NCBI GenBank assembly: GCA_033763135.1
Contig: JANRKY010000158.1
Coordinates: 33,033-97,032, forward strand
From: DALYLB01 sp033763135
GTDB taxonomy: Bacteria > Acidobacteriota > Blastocatellia > RBC074
Length of the DNA stretch: 64,000 bases
Direction of reading: 5' to 3'
Shown: piece after piece, positions 28,947-40,644 of the stretch
Layout of the letters: each line of letters opens with the position of its first letter
Position numbering within the stretch: position 1 is the first letter of the stretch
Notes under the pieces: model-generated
Seen by the model: only the letters and a program-made list of their open reading frames with translations
Told to the model about the DNA's origin: nothing
Databases searched by the model: none
Position numbers and translations under genes: made by a program

Positions 28947-30326
28947 TCAATCTCCCTCGGCGCCCGCGGCCTTTCCCGCGTTCTCCGCAGCCTCTCCGAT
29001 CTGCGCCAGCCATTCATGATATGCCGCCAATCCGCGATCAACCTGGATCTTGTGCCGGTCGACCTTGCGGCGGGCCTTCTTTCGAACCTCGGGTTCGAGC
29101 GGGGGCAACAGGGCAAAGGTCGTATTCGCGGGCTGAAAGTGTCCGGCGTCCGCGTTGGCCAGATAGAACGTCAGCGAACCGACCGCCGACGCCCGGGGCG
29201 GCGCCGCCGGTTCGAGGCCACGCGCCAGTCGCGCCGCATTCATGCCGGCGATCATGCCCGTGGCCATGGCCTCGGTATAGCCCTCGATCCCCGAAATCTG
29301 GCCCGCGAACAGAACGCGCGGATGCGCGCGCATTTGCAGGGTTTCTCGCAGCAGGCGGGGCGAACAGATATAGGTGTTGCGATGCATCTGGCCGAAGCGA
29401 ATGAATTCGGCCGCTTCCAGCCCCGGAATCAACTGCAGAACGCGCTTCTGCTCGCCGTATTTGAGATGGCACTGAAAGCCGACGATGTTATAGGCGTCGG
29501 CCATCAGATTCTCCAGGCGAAGCTGAACGCAGGCGTGCGCCTCGCGTCCCGTGCGCGGATCGGGCAGGCCGACCGGCTTCATCGGACCGAAGCGGAGCGT
29601 GTCGCGCCCCCGCCGCGCAATCTCTTCGATCGGCAGACAGCCCTCGAAAAATTTCGCCTCGTCCTCCATTCCCTCGTGGGGCTTCACCGTTTCAGCCGCG
29701 AGCAACGCGTCATAAAATCGATCGTACTCGTCCTTATTCATCGGACAGTTGACGTAATCGTCGCCGCCCTTGCCGTAGCGGGCCGCGCGAAAGGCGATCT
29801 CGTAATTGATCGTCTCGCCGTCGACGATGGGAGAGATCGCGTCGAAGAAATAGAGGTCGCGTTCGCCGGTCAGGCGGCCGATCGCCTCGACCAGCGACGG
29901 CGAAGCGAGGGGGCCGGCGGCGATGACCGTGATCTGTTCCGGGTCGATCGAGAGAACCTCCTCGCGATGCAGTTCGATGTTCGGATGGTTCGTGAGCCGC
30001 TCGGTGACGAGCGCGGAGAACTTTTCGCGATCGACGGCCAGCGCGCCGCCCGCGGGAACGGCCGTGGCCATCCCCAGTTCGACCAGCAGCGAGCCGCCCG
30101 CGCGAAGCTCGTCCTTGAGCAGCCGGGGCGCCGATCCGTATTCGTCCGATTTCAGGGAGTTGCTGCAGACCAGCTCGGCCAGTTCGCCCGTCCGATGCGC
30201 GCCGGTCGAGCGCGCCGGCCGCATCTCGTACAACCGCACCCGCACGCCGCGCCGCGCCGCCTGCCAGGCCGCCTCCGAGCCGGCCAGCCCTCCGCCAATG
30301 ACATTGATCACCTTCGATTCACTCAT
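28947..30326 (-). CDS. trmFO: TrmFO, folate/FAD-dependent tRNA m5U54 methyltransferase
   Basis: This 459-residue protein has the FAD-binding 'VINVIGGGLAGSEAAWQ' and the TrmFO motifs 'ELVCSNSLKSD', 'GALAVDREKFS', 'DAISPIVDGETI', 'DDYVNCPMNKDEYDRFY', 'HLKYGEQKRVLQLIPGLE', 'TYICSPRLL', 'LFAGQISGIEGYTEA' and 'NTTFALLPPL'. It methylates U54 in the T-loop of tRNA using 5,10-methylene-tetrahydrofolate. The start at 30326 directly precedes the MSESKVINVIGGG sequence usual for the family. It is divergent from the PARIS-like pair, sharing about 158 bp of upstream DNA. Confidence 0.96.
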   Translation of the reverse strand: MSESKVINVIGGGLAGSEAAWQAARRGVRVRLYEMRPARSTGAHRTGELAELVCSNSLKSDEYGSAPRLLKDELRAGGSLLVELGMATAVPAGGALAVDREKFSALVTERLTNHPNIELHREEVLSIDPEQITVIAAGPLASPSLVEAIGRLTGERDLYFFDAISPIVDGETINYEIAFRAARYGKGGDDYVNCPMNKDEYDRFYDALLAAETVKPHEGMEDEAKFFEGCLPIEEIARRGRDTLRFGPMKPVGLPDPRTGREAHACVQLRLENLMADAYNIVGFQCHLKYGEQKRVLQLIPGLEAAEFIRFGQMHRNTYICSPRLLRETLQMRAHPRVLFAGQISGIEGYTEAMATGMIAGMNAARLARGLEPAAPPRASAVGSLTFYLANADAGHFQPANTTFALLPPLEPEVRKKARRKVDRHKIQVDRGLAAYHEWLAQIGEAAENAGKAAGAEGD

Positions 30327-30355
30327 CGTCGAATCATAACAGATGCGCGCCGCGA

Positions 30356-30384
30356 TTGCCTTGCCCGCGTCGCGCGAATACAAT
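30356..30384 (+). promoter_or_regulatory. Possible promoter of the AriA-AriB-like pair
   Basis: TTGCCT (30356-30361) and TACAAT (30379-30384) are separated by 17 bp, placing a transcript start near 30391 and a leader of about 94 bases. The leader contains a short ATGAA pentamer run at about 30399-30417. The match is only by eye. Confidence 0.35.
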
Positions 30385-30484
30385 CGCTGGTCATATCAAT
30401 GAAATGAAATGAAATGAGAATCGTGGTTCATTCTTGTAAAACGCGGTTCGCCCCGAAACGACTACACTAATCAGGGTTGTGCGC

Positions 30485-31771
30485 ATGCGAATTCAACGAA
30501 TCAGCGTTAAAAATTTATTTGGCGTCTTCAATCACGTAATCCCACTGAATACGGATGAGCGCATTACGATCATTCATGGACCAAATGGCTTCGGGAAAAC
30601 CATCATGCTCAAGATGCTGGATGGTTTTTTCAACGCGCGATACGCGGATTGGAGGACAACCCCATTCGATGAGTTTCGAATCGATTTTACGGATGGAAGC
30701 TGGGTGAATATCCTCCCTGATACAAAGATCCCTCAATACATTGACGTCGATTTTCATCAAACAGCGGCTGACCAGGCGATCCCGGCCCGCATCCTGCTGG
30801 AACAACTTCCAGAAGAATCATCATTTGACGATTATCCAATTGTGGACGTCAGCGTCCCAAAGGAACGCTTCGAAAGTCGCGGGAATTTTCTCTCGAAAAG
30901 AGCGAGTGTTCAGCAAAGCCGTGACCTGGAGCCTCAGTGGCTGCGCGATTTGAAAAAATCCGTCAATGTCCACTTCGTGAGAACAGACCGGCTTTTGAAG
31001 ATGAAGGGACGAGATCAGGACCGCACTGTTGCTCAACCGCTTCCGGGTTATCGAGCCAAGTTAGAGTGGTCGGTTGATAGATATGCGAAACAGCTAACCG
31101 ACACAATACAGGTCGCACTGGCTGAATATGGGGAGTTTTCTCAAACTCTTGACCGAACATTCCCTCGGAGAATAATCGAGGAACCAACCTCTCCAACTTT
31201 CAGCAGCCAGGAACTGCAACAAAAACTTCGATCATTGGAAGAGAAACGAGAAAAATTGCGGTCTCTTGGTCTTCTGGATGATGATCAAAACGAAGGGGCC
31301 CTTCCCCCTCTTGAAGTAAAAGACACACACGCCATCAATGTGCTGACAATCTACGTTAAAGACACCGAAGAAAAACTTGGAGCCCTTCAAGATCTGGCTG
31401 AGAGAATAGATATCTTCACTCGAATCGTTAACAAGCGTTTTCTCTACAAGCAAATGAAAGTCAGCCGGGAAAAAGGCTTCTTTTTTTCGACCCTGGAAGG
31501 AAGTCCGCTGCAAGCACATCAACTATCGTCCGGTGAACAACACGAACTGATCTTGCTGTATGAATTGTTGTTCAAAGCGACCCCAGACTCGCTCTTTCTC
31601 ATTGACGAACCGGAGCTGTCATTACATGTCGGGTGGCAACAGCAATTTCTACGCGACCTGCAGGAAATTACGAGAATTTCGCGGATTGACGTCTTGATCG
31701 CGACGCACTCGCCATCAATCATTCACGATCGATGGGATTTGACGGTGGAGTTGAAGGGGCCGCTTCAATGA
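30485..31771 (+). CDS. ariA: AriA-like AAA (ABC-type) ATPase of a PARIS-like defence pair
   Basis: This 428-residue ATPase has an ABC/SMC-like head: Walker A HGPNGFGKT (32-39), a helical middle with a coiled-coil-like stretch ('LQQKLRSLEEKREKLRSL'), signature LSSGEQHEL, Walker B SLFLIDEPELSLH and H-loop IATHSP. Its size and the overlapping DUF4435 gene match PARIS AriA, which assembles around and restrains the AriB effector until a phage anti-restriction protein triggers release. The start ATG at 30485 is preferred over GTG at 30479 because AGGG is correctly spaced. Base composition is about 45-50% GC against over 65% in neighbours, a sign of acquisition by transfer. Confidence 0.82.
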   Translation: MRIQRISVKNLFGVFNHVIPLNTDERITIIHGPNGFGKTIMLKMLDGFFNARYADWRTTPFDEFRIDFTDGSWVNILPDTKIPQYIDVDFHQTAADQAIPARILLEQLPEESSFDDYPIVDVSVPKERFESRGNFLSKRASVQQSRDLEPQWLRDLKKSVNVHFVRTDRLLKMKGRDQDRTVAQPLPGYRAKLEWSVDRYAKQLTDTIQVALAEYGEFSQTLDRTFPRRIIEEPTSPTFSSQELQQKLRSLEEKREKLRSLGLLDDDQNEGALPPLEVKDTHAINVLTIYVKDTEEKLGALQDLAERIDIFTRIVNKRFLYKQMKVSREKGFFFSTLEGSPLQAHQLSSGEQHELILLYELLFKATPDSLFLIDEPELSLHVGWQQQFLRDLQEITRISRIDVLIATHSPSIIHDRWDLTVELKGPLQ

Positions 31772-32643
31772 GAGATCTCCTCACAGCCCACATTCGCGCA
31801 AATGAGATCCGCATGGCGCGCTCCACATACAATGGAGTCTTCCTCCTCGTTGAAGGCGAGGCGGACTCTCGTTTCTATGGACGTTTGGTTGTGCGTGAAA
31901 AATGCCGCGTGATTCCGGTACACAACAAGGATAAAGCAACCGAGACTCTGACGATTCTTGACGGTGACGGTTTTGTTGGAGTGCTGGCAATTGTTGACGC
32001 GGATTTTGACCAGTTGGAAGGCAATCTTATCTCAAGCCCCAACCTTTTTCTCACCGATACGCACGATCTTGAGACCCTCTTGTTGAAATCGCCGGCATTG
32101 GAAAAACTTTTGCTTGAGATGGGGTCACAATATAAACAAGCCGAGTATGTAAGAAATGAGGGTAGAGATATTCGCGAGGCGCTTCTTGAAGAGGGGTGCA
32201 GCATTGGATATCTGCGCTGGGCATCACTGAAACATCAGTATTCGCTGAAATTTGAGGGATTAAATTATCGCCATTTTACAGACGATTCGACAATAAAGGT
32301 AAATCTGACGAAGCTGATCGATACGGTCAAAAACCACTCGCAAAAACCTCAGATTTCACGGGATCAGCTACAACGCCAAATCAATGAAATAAAGGACGAA
32401 AGCCATGACAGGTGGCAAGTATGCTGTGGCCACGATTTAATTAGCCTATTGTCTATCGGATTACACAAGGCTTTTGGCTCTAAAAATTGGAATGAGGTTG
32501 AGCCGGAAATATTGGAAAGAAGCCTCAGGCTGGCTTATGAATCAATATGGTTTCAGTCCACACGACTTCACGCTGCGATCACAGAATGGGAGCAAATCAA
32601 TCCCCCATTTCAGGTTTTCGTGTTTGATGAAGCCGGCCGCTGA
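31768..32643 (+). CDS. ariB: AriB-like DUF4435 TOPRIM effector
   Basis: This 291-residue protein starts MRDLLTAHIRANEI, overlapping the ATPase stop by 4 bp (ATGA). It carries TOPRIM-like acidic motifs: E29 in LLVEGEADSRFY, D78/D80 in AIVDADFD, and the DUF4435-typical D-x-H-D-L-E (97-102). In PARIS, AriB is the TOPRIM nuclease that, once released from AriA, cleaves host tRNA and stops phage growth. The pairing, order and sizes support this assignment. A different AAA/DUF4435 or OLD-type system remains possible without a structural or profile comparison. GC content is as low as in ariA. Confidence 0.82.
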   Translation: MRDLLTAHIRANEIRMARSTYNGVFLLVEGEADSRFYGRLVVREKCRVIPVHNKDKATETLTILDGDGFVGVLAIVDADFDQLEGNLISSPNLFLTDTHDLETLLLKSPALEKLLLEMGSQYKQAEYVRNEGRDIREALLEEGCSIGYLRWASLKHQYSLKFEGLNYRHFTDDSTIKVNLTKLIDTVKNHSQKPQISRDQLQRQINEIKDESHDRWQVCCGHDLISLLSIGLHKAFGSKNWNEVEPEILERSLRLAYESIWFQSTRLHAAITEWEQINPPFQVFVFDEAGR

Positions 32644-32660
32644 GTTTGCGAACAGATCAA

Positions 32661-33631
<971 letters not shown>

Positions 33632-33650
<19 letters not shown>

Positions 33651-33722
33651 TGAACGAGGAGCGAGGAACGGCGGACGATGAATTCTCATCATTCATCATT
33701 CCTCATTCCTCGTTCATCATTT
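33632..33722. repeat. Inverted 7-bp array (GATGAAT/GAGGAAT words)
   Basis: Seven left-arm heptamers (GATGAAT, GAGGAAT, GATGAAC, GAGGAGC, GAGGAAC, GGCGGAC, GATGAAT) are followed by right-arm ATTCATC/ATTCCTC units. The left arm encodes the last residues and stop of the upstream methyltransferase, and the array ends 9 bp before the next start. Confidence 0.92.
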
Positions 33723-33731
33723 GAAGGAAGT

Positions 33732-34502
33732 ATGAAGTGGAAAGAGGCCATGCGGCCGGTCAATTACGAAATCATCTTCGAGGTGGAGGACGACCACTGG
33801 TGGTTTGTCGGCCGGCGGGCGATCGTCTTCGGGATGATTGCGGACGCGCTGGGGCCGGCGGCGGGGCCGCGGCGGGTGCTCGACATCGGCTGTGGAACCG
33901 GGGCGACGATGGATCATCTGAAGCGGATCGGGCAGGTGCACGGCATCGATCTGGAGGAGATCCCGCTGCGTTTTTCGCGCCGGCGCGGCCACGAACGCGT
34001 CATGCGCGCGAGCGCCACGGAACTGCCGCTGGCTGATGAATCGCTCGATCTGGTCACGGCGCTCGACGTCATCGAACATCTCGACGACGATGTGCAGGGG
34101 CTGCGCGAAATCCGGCGCGTGCTCAAGCCGAACGCGCCCGCGGTCTTTTTCGTGCCGGCGTTCCAGGCGCTCTGGGGGCCGAACGACGTCCAGTCGGGGC
34201 ACAAGCGCAGGTACCGCCTGCCCCAGTTTCGCGCCGCCATCGAAGCTGCCGGGCTGCGGGTCGAACGGATCAGTTACGCCAATTTCGCGATGTTCCTGCC
34301 GATCTGGCTGGGAAGAAGGCTGCTGACGCTGCTCGGTCGCGACGAGGCCGCCGAGAATCGAATCAATCATCCCTGGATCAACCGGCTGCTCGCGGGGCTC
34401 TTCTCCATCGAAGCGCCCTGGCTGCGAAACCACACGCTCCCCTTCGGCGTCTCGATCATCTGCGTCGCGCGACGGGAGAGCGACGCGGCGGAAATTTCAT
34501 GA
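33732..34502 (+). CDS. SAM-dependent methyltransferase
   Basis: This 256-residue class I methyltransferase has motif I 'VLDIGCGTGATMDHL', the acidic end of beta-2 'GIDLEE', the post-I region 'ALDVIEHLDDD' and 'LREIRRVLKPNAPAVFFVP'. An N-terminal 'EDDHWWFVGRRAIV' element precedes these, common in methyltransferases next to glycosyltransferases in polysaccharide and lipid loci. AAGGAAG lies just before the ATG at 33732. It is followed by the GT2 gene after 16 bp and likely forms an operon with it. Confidence 0.9.
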   Translation: MKWKEAMRPVNYEIIFEVEDDHWWFVGRRAIVFGMIADALGPAAGPRRVLDIGCGTGATMDHLKRIGQVHGIDLEEIPLRFSRRRGHERVMRASATELPLADESLDLVTALDVIEHLDDDVQGLREIRRVLKPNAPAVFFVPAFQALWGPNDVQSGHKRRYRLPQFRAAIEAAGLRVERISYANFAMFLPIWLGRRLLTLLGRDEAAENRINHPWINRLLAGLFSIEAPWLRNHTLPFGVSIICVARRESDAAEIS

Positions 34503-34535
34503 CGAATGACAAATCGCAATGACCAATCCCAAATT
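34500..34535. repeat. Short one-armed 7-bp array over the stop/start junction
   Basis: ATGACGA, ATGACAA, ATCGCAA, TGACCAA and TCCCAAA follow in strict 7-bp phase. They span the methyltransferase stop and the first codons of the GT2 gene. The units are degenerate, so this could be chance. Confidence 0.4.
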
Positions 34536-35481
34536 ATCCATCTTTCTGCCGGTCTATAACGAAGAGGAGAATCTGCGCCGGATGAACGAGAAGATCTTCG
34601 AGGCGATGGCGCGGCTTGGCGCGAGCTTCGAGGTGATCTATGTGGACGACGGCAGTTCGGACGGCAGCCTCGCGGTGCTGGAAGAGCTGGCGGCGCGGGA
34701 TGCGCGCGTTCGCGTCCTCTCGTTTCGGCGAAACTATGGGCAGACGGCGGCGATGGCGGCGGGGATCGATGCGGCGCGCGGCGAGGTGCTGATCCCGATG
34801 GACGCCGATCTGCAGAACGATCCAGCCGATATCGCGCGCCTGCTGGCGAAGCTCGACGAGGGATATGACGTCGTCTCCGGGTGGCGCAAGGATCGGCAGG
34901 ACGCCTTCGTGACGCGAACGCTTCCGTCGCGGCTGGCAAACGGCCTGATCTCGAAGATCGGGCGCGTCCCGCTGCACGATTACGGCTGTTCGCTCAAGGC
35001 CTATCGCCGCGACGTGCTGCAGGACGTCCATCTCTACGGAGAGATGCACCGGTTCATTCCGATCTACGCGGCCTGGGCCGGCGCGCGGGTGGCCGAGATC
35101 CCCGTCGCCCATTACGCGCGCGTCGCGGGCAAGTCGAAATACGGCCTGTCGCGCACCATCAAGGTGATCTTCGATCTGGTCACGATCAAGTTCATGGCCA
35201 GCTATATGACCAAGCCGATCTATATGTTCGGCTGGGGCGGCCTGCTCGCCTTCGTGATCTCGTTCTTTTCGGCGGTGACGGCGATTCTGATGAAATATGT
35301 GGGGTGGCCGCATCGCGCCTCGTTCATTCAAACGCCGCTCCCGGTGCTCTCGATGGTTATGTTCGTGCTGGGCATCCAGTTCTTCATGCTCGGGCTGATC
35401 GCCGAAATGCTCGTTCGCACCTATCACGAATCGCAGGGCAAGGCGATCTACGCGATTCGGAAGAGGATCAATTTCGAGTGA
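34519..35481 (+). CDS. GT2 glycosyltransferase, polyprenyl-phosphate type (DPM1/GtrB-like)
   Basis: This 320-residue protein has a GT-A domain: 'LSIFLPVYNEEENL', 'VIYVDDGSSDGS', the metal-binding 'MDADLQNDPADI' and 'DYGCSLKAYRRDV'. Two C-terminal membrane segments follow (about residues 230-260 and 275-305). This is the GtrB/ArnC/DPM1 type, which moves a sugar from a nucleotide onto polyprenyl phosphate at the inner face of the membrane. The two methyltransferases upstream suggest a small glycolipid or O-antigen locus. No clear Shine-Dalgarno is present. Confidence 0.92.
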   Translation: MTNPKLSIFLPVYNEEENLRRMNEKIFEAMARLGASFEVIYVDDGSSDGSLAVLEELAARDARVRVLSFRRNYGQTAAMAAGIDAARGEVLIPMDADLQNDPADIARLLAKLDEGYDVVSGWRKDRQDAFVTRTLPSRLANGLISKIGRVPLHDYGCSLKAYRRDVLQDVHLYGEMHRFIPIYAAWAGARVAEIPVAHYARVAGKSKYGLSRTIKVIFDLVTIKFMASYMTKPIYMFGWGGLLAFVISFFSAVTAILMKYVGWPHRASFIQTPLPVLSMVMFVLGIQFFMLGLIAEMLVRTYHESQGKAIYAIRKRINFE

Positions 35482-35495
35482 ATCATTTGGCGTTC

Positions 35496-35760
35496 CCGTT
35501 TGGAGTTCCGCCTTCAGGCGGATTTTTGAATTTCTTATAGCCGTTTTCAAATGCATGCGACCCGAGCCTCAATCACGATGAAGAAGAAAAACGGAACAAA
35601 CGGAAATAACGGAACAAACGGAGCCATTCAATCGCTGGCTCCGTTTGTTCCGTTATTTCCGTTTGTTCCGTTTTTCTTCTTCCGATGCCGACGATCAGGT
35701 CGCATGCAATTGAAAAGCGCTATAAATTCAAAAATCCGCCTGAAGGCGGAACTTCAAACG
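35496..35760. repeat. Triple-nested palindrome before the amine oxidase gene
   Basis: Outer arms of 36 bp (about 35496-35531 and 35725-35760) match at 35 of 36 positions and each contains a GTTCCGCC hairpin. Middle arms are the MITE-like TIRs. The inner arms at 35581-35625 and 35637-35681 form a perfect 45-bp inverted repeat with an 11-base loop, built of ACGGAACAA-like units in 9-bp steps. The right outer arm ends 7 bp before the GGAGG of the next gene. Confidence 0.92.
35536..35724. mobile_element. MITE-like element, copy 2 (TIR TATAGC...)
   Basis: Terminal inverted repeats at about 35536-35562 and 35698-35724 match at 24 of 27 positions and end in TGCATGCGACC. They match the ends of the element at 15064-15189 closely, while the cores differ completely. 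No transposase is present, so movement would need help in trans. Confidence 0.65.
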
Positions 35761-35780
35761 ATTTCGCGGAGGTATCCATC

Positions 35781-37712
35781 ATGCGCTCGTTCATTTGTCT
35801 ATTGCTGCTTCTGGTTCCTGTTGCTGCGTGGGCACAGATTCATCCGCTCGATCCGTTGAACAAGGACGAGATCGCGGAGGCGACCAGATTGCTGAAGGAG
35901 AGCGGGCGGCTGCCGCAGGGAGCGCGCTTCCAGATGATGGCGCTGCAGGAGCCGCCGAAAGCGGAGGTGATGGGATTCAAGACGGGAGAAGCGTTTCGGC
36001 GGGAGGCCTTCTTCATCGCCTACGATCGGTCGAGCAACCGGACGTTCGAGGGGGTGGTGGATCTGCGGGGCCGGCGGGTCGTCTCGGCGAATCATATTCC
36101 GGGCGCGCAGCCGCCGCTGATGCTCGACGACGCGCTGACGTTTCAGGCGGTGGTGCGCGCCGATCCGCAGTGGCAGGCGGCGATGCGCAAGCGGGGCATC
36201 ACGGAATTCGGCAAGGTCCAGGTGGAGATGTGGTCGGCCGGTTATTTCGGATTTCCCGAGGAAGAGGGCAAGCGGCTGTTTCGCGGGCTGGCCTATCTGC
36301 GAGGCGATTCGCGCAATCCGTACGCGCGTCCCATCGAGGGCGTGGTCGCGGTCGTCGATTTGAGCGCGCGCAAGGTCCTGAAGGTCATCGATTCGGGCGT
36401 CGTGCCGGTGCCGCAGGCCACGGCCGACGCGGACGAGAAATCGGCCGGCCCGCTGCGCGAAGCTCCCCGACCGCTTCAGATTGTCCAGTCCGCCGGAGCG
36501 GGCTTCGAGATCCGGGGCAACGAAATCCGCTGGCAGAAATGGCGGTTTCGTTACGCGCTCCATCCGCGCGAAGGGCTGGTGATCTATACCGTCGGCTACG
36601 AAGACGGCGGAAAGGTGCGGTCGATTCTCTATCGCGGCTCGCTCTCGGAGATGGTCGTGCCCTACGGCGATCCCGCGCCGGCCTGGTTCATTCGCAACGC
36701 CTTCGACGAGGGCGAATACGGCGTCGGCCGGCTGGCGGTCCCGCTCGAAGCCCGCAACGACGTGCCGGACAATGCGACGCTGCTCGACGCGGTCTTCGCC
36801 AACGAGTCGGGCGCCGGACAGGATGCGCGCAAGGTCGCCGCGCTGTATGAACGCGACGGCGGCGTGCTCTGGAAGCACGTCGATTACATGTCGAACCAGA
36901 ATCAGTCCCGCCGCGCGCGGCAGCTCGTCCTGTCGTGCTTTGCGGTGATCGGCAACTACGATTACGGATTCAACTGGGTCTTTCATCAGGACGGCGCGCT
37001 CGAACTGGAGGTGCTCTTGACCGGCGTGATGTCCACCAAGGGCGTGCCGCCGCTCAATGGCGGCCATGAAGGGCATGCAGAGCATCTCGTAGCCGATGGC
37101 GTCTCGGCGCCCCATCATCAGCACTTCTTCAACTACCGGCTCGATCTGGATGTGGATGGAACGGACAATACGGCGGTCGAGCAGAACACCGTGACGCTGC
37201 CGCCCGGACCGGACAATCCGCATCAGAACGCGTTCTCGATGAAGGAGACCCCGCTGCGGCGCGAGGCGGAGGCGCAGCGCTCGCTCAACCTCGCAAGCCA
37301 TCGCCGCTGGCGCGTGATCAATCCGGGAACGAAGAACGCGCTCGGGCAGCCGACGAGCTATCTGCTCTTCACCGGCGAGAACGCCGTTCCGCTGGCCGGC
37401 CCGGAATCGGCCGTGCGGCGGCGGGGCGCCTTCATGAATTCGCATTTGTGGGTGACGCAGTACGCGGCCGACGAGCAGTACGCCGCCGGAACCTATATCA
37501 ATCAGAGCAAAGGCGGCGAAGGGCTGCCGAAGTGGACGCAGCGGAATCGCGAGATCGAGAACCGGGATGTGGTGCTCTGGTACACCTTCGGCGTGACGCA
37601 CCTGCCGCGGCCGGAAGACTATCCGGTGATGCCCGTTCACAAGGCGGGATTCAAACTGATGCCGGTCGGCTTCTTTTCGCGCAATCCGGCGCTGGACGTG
37701 CCGCGACAATAG
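35781..37712 (+). CDS. Secreted copper amine oxidase (primary-amine oxidase)
   Basis: This 643-residue enzyme has a signal peptide (MRSFICLLLLLVPVAAWAQ) and N-terminal domains of the N2/N3 type. The catalytic domain shows the general base Asp region ('LLDAVFANESGAGQ'), the TPQ precursor Tyr393 in GNYDYGFNW, the copper His pair in APHHQHFFNYRLDLDVDG, and the C-terminal third ligand region ending GFFSRNPALDVP. It oxidises primary amines to aldehydes with release of ammonia and hydrogen peroxide outside the cytoplasm. The start at 35781 follows GCGGAGGT. The asparagine synthetase start follows its stop by 2 bp, so both are likely translated from one message. Confidence 0.94.
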   Translation: MRSFICLLLLLVPVAAWAQIHPLDPLNKDEIAEATRLLKESGRLPQGARFQMMALQEPPKAEVMGFKTGEAFRREAFFIAYDRSSNRTFEGVVDLRGRRVVSANHIPGAQPPLMLDDALTFQAVVRADPQWQAAMRKRGITEFGKVQVEMWSAGYFGFPEEEGKRLFRGLAYLRGDSRNPYARPIEGVVAVVDLSARKVLKVIDSGVVPVPQATADADEKSAGPLREAPRPLQIVQSAGAGFEIRGNEIRWQKWRFRYALHPREGLVIYTVGYEDGGKVRSILYRGSLSEMVVPYGDPAPAWFIRNAFDEGEYGVGRLAVPLEARNDVPDNATLLDAVFANESGAGQDARKVAALYERDGGVLWKHVDYMSNQNQSRRARQLVLSCFAVIGNYDYGFNWVFHQDGALELEVLLTGVMSTKGVPPLNGGHEGHAEHLVADGVSAPHHQHFFNYRLDLDVDGTDNTAVEQNTVTLPPGPDNPHQNAFSMKETPLRREAEAQRSLNLASHRRWRVINPGTKNALGQPTSYLLFTGENAVPLAGPESAVRRRGAFMNSHLWVTQYAADEQYAAGTYINQSKGGEGLPKWTQRNREIENRDVVLWYTFGVTHLPRPEDYPVMPVHKAGFKLMPVGFFSRNPALDVPRQ

Positions 37713-37714
37713 CG

Positions 37715-39616
<1,902 letters not shown>

Positions 39617-39669
39617 TGTAAAGTGGCGACTTCCTCTGGACATCAAATTCTGGGAAAACCTGTAGATCT

Positions 39670-40452
<783 letters not shown>

Positions 40453-40477
40453 TCGATCGGAACGGCGCGGCGAAGAG

Positions 40478-40509
40478 GAGCGACGCTCCCATCGCCGCGT
40501 CGCTCATTT
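40478..40509 (+). terminator. Probable terminator after lepB
   Basis: Arms GAGCGACG (40478-40485) and CGTCGCTC (40498-40505) are followed by ATTTT, 26 bp after the lepB stop. The hairpin is made from the same GACGCGGC word family as other arrays in the window. Confidence 0.55.
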
Positions 40510-40644
40510 TGAGCCCTCGCCCGCGATCTGCTAAGCTGACTTTCCAACGGTTACAACTCCCTGTTTGTCCTTTCGATTTTTCCTGAACGCACGGGCGGGA
40601 TGCGCGTGCGCCCGGGAAAGTTCGTATTGCGGAGTCGATGAAGA

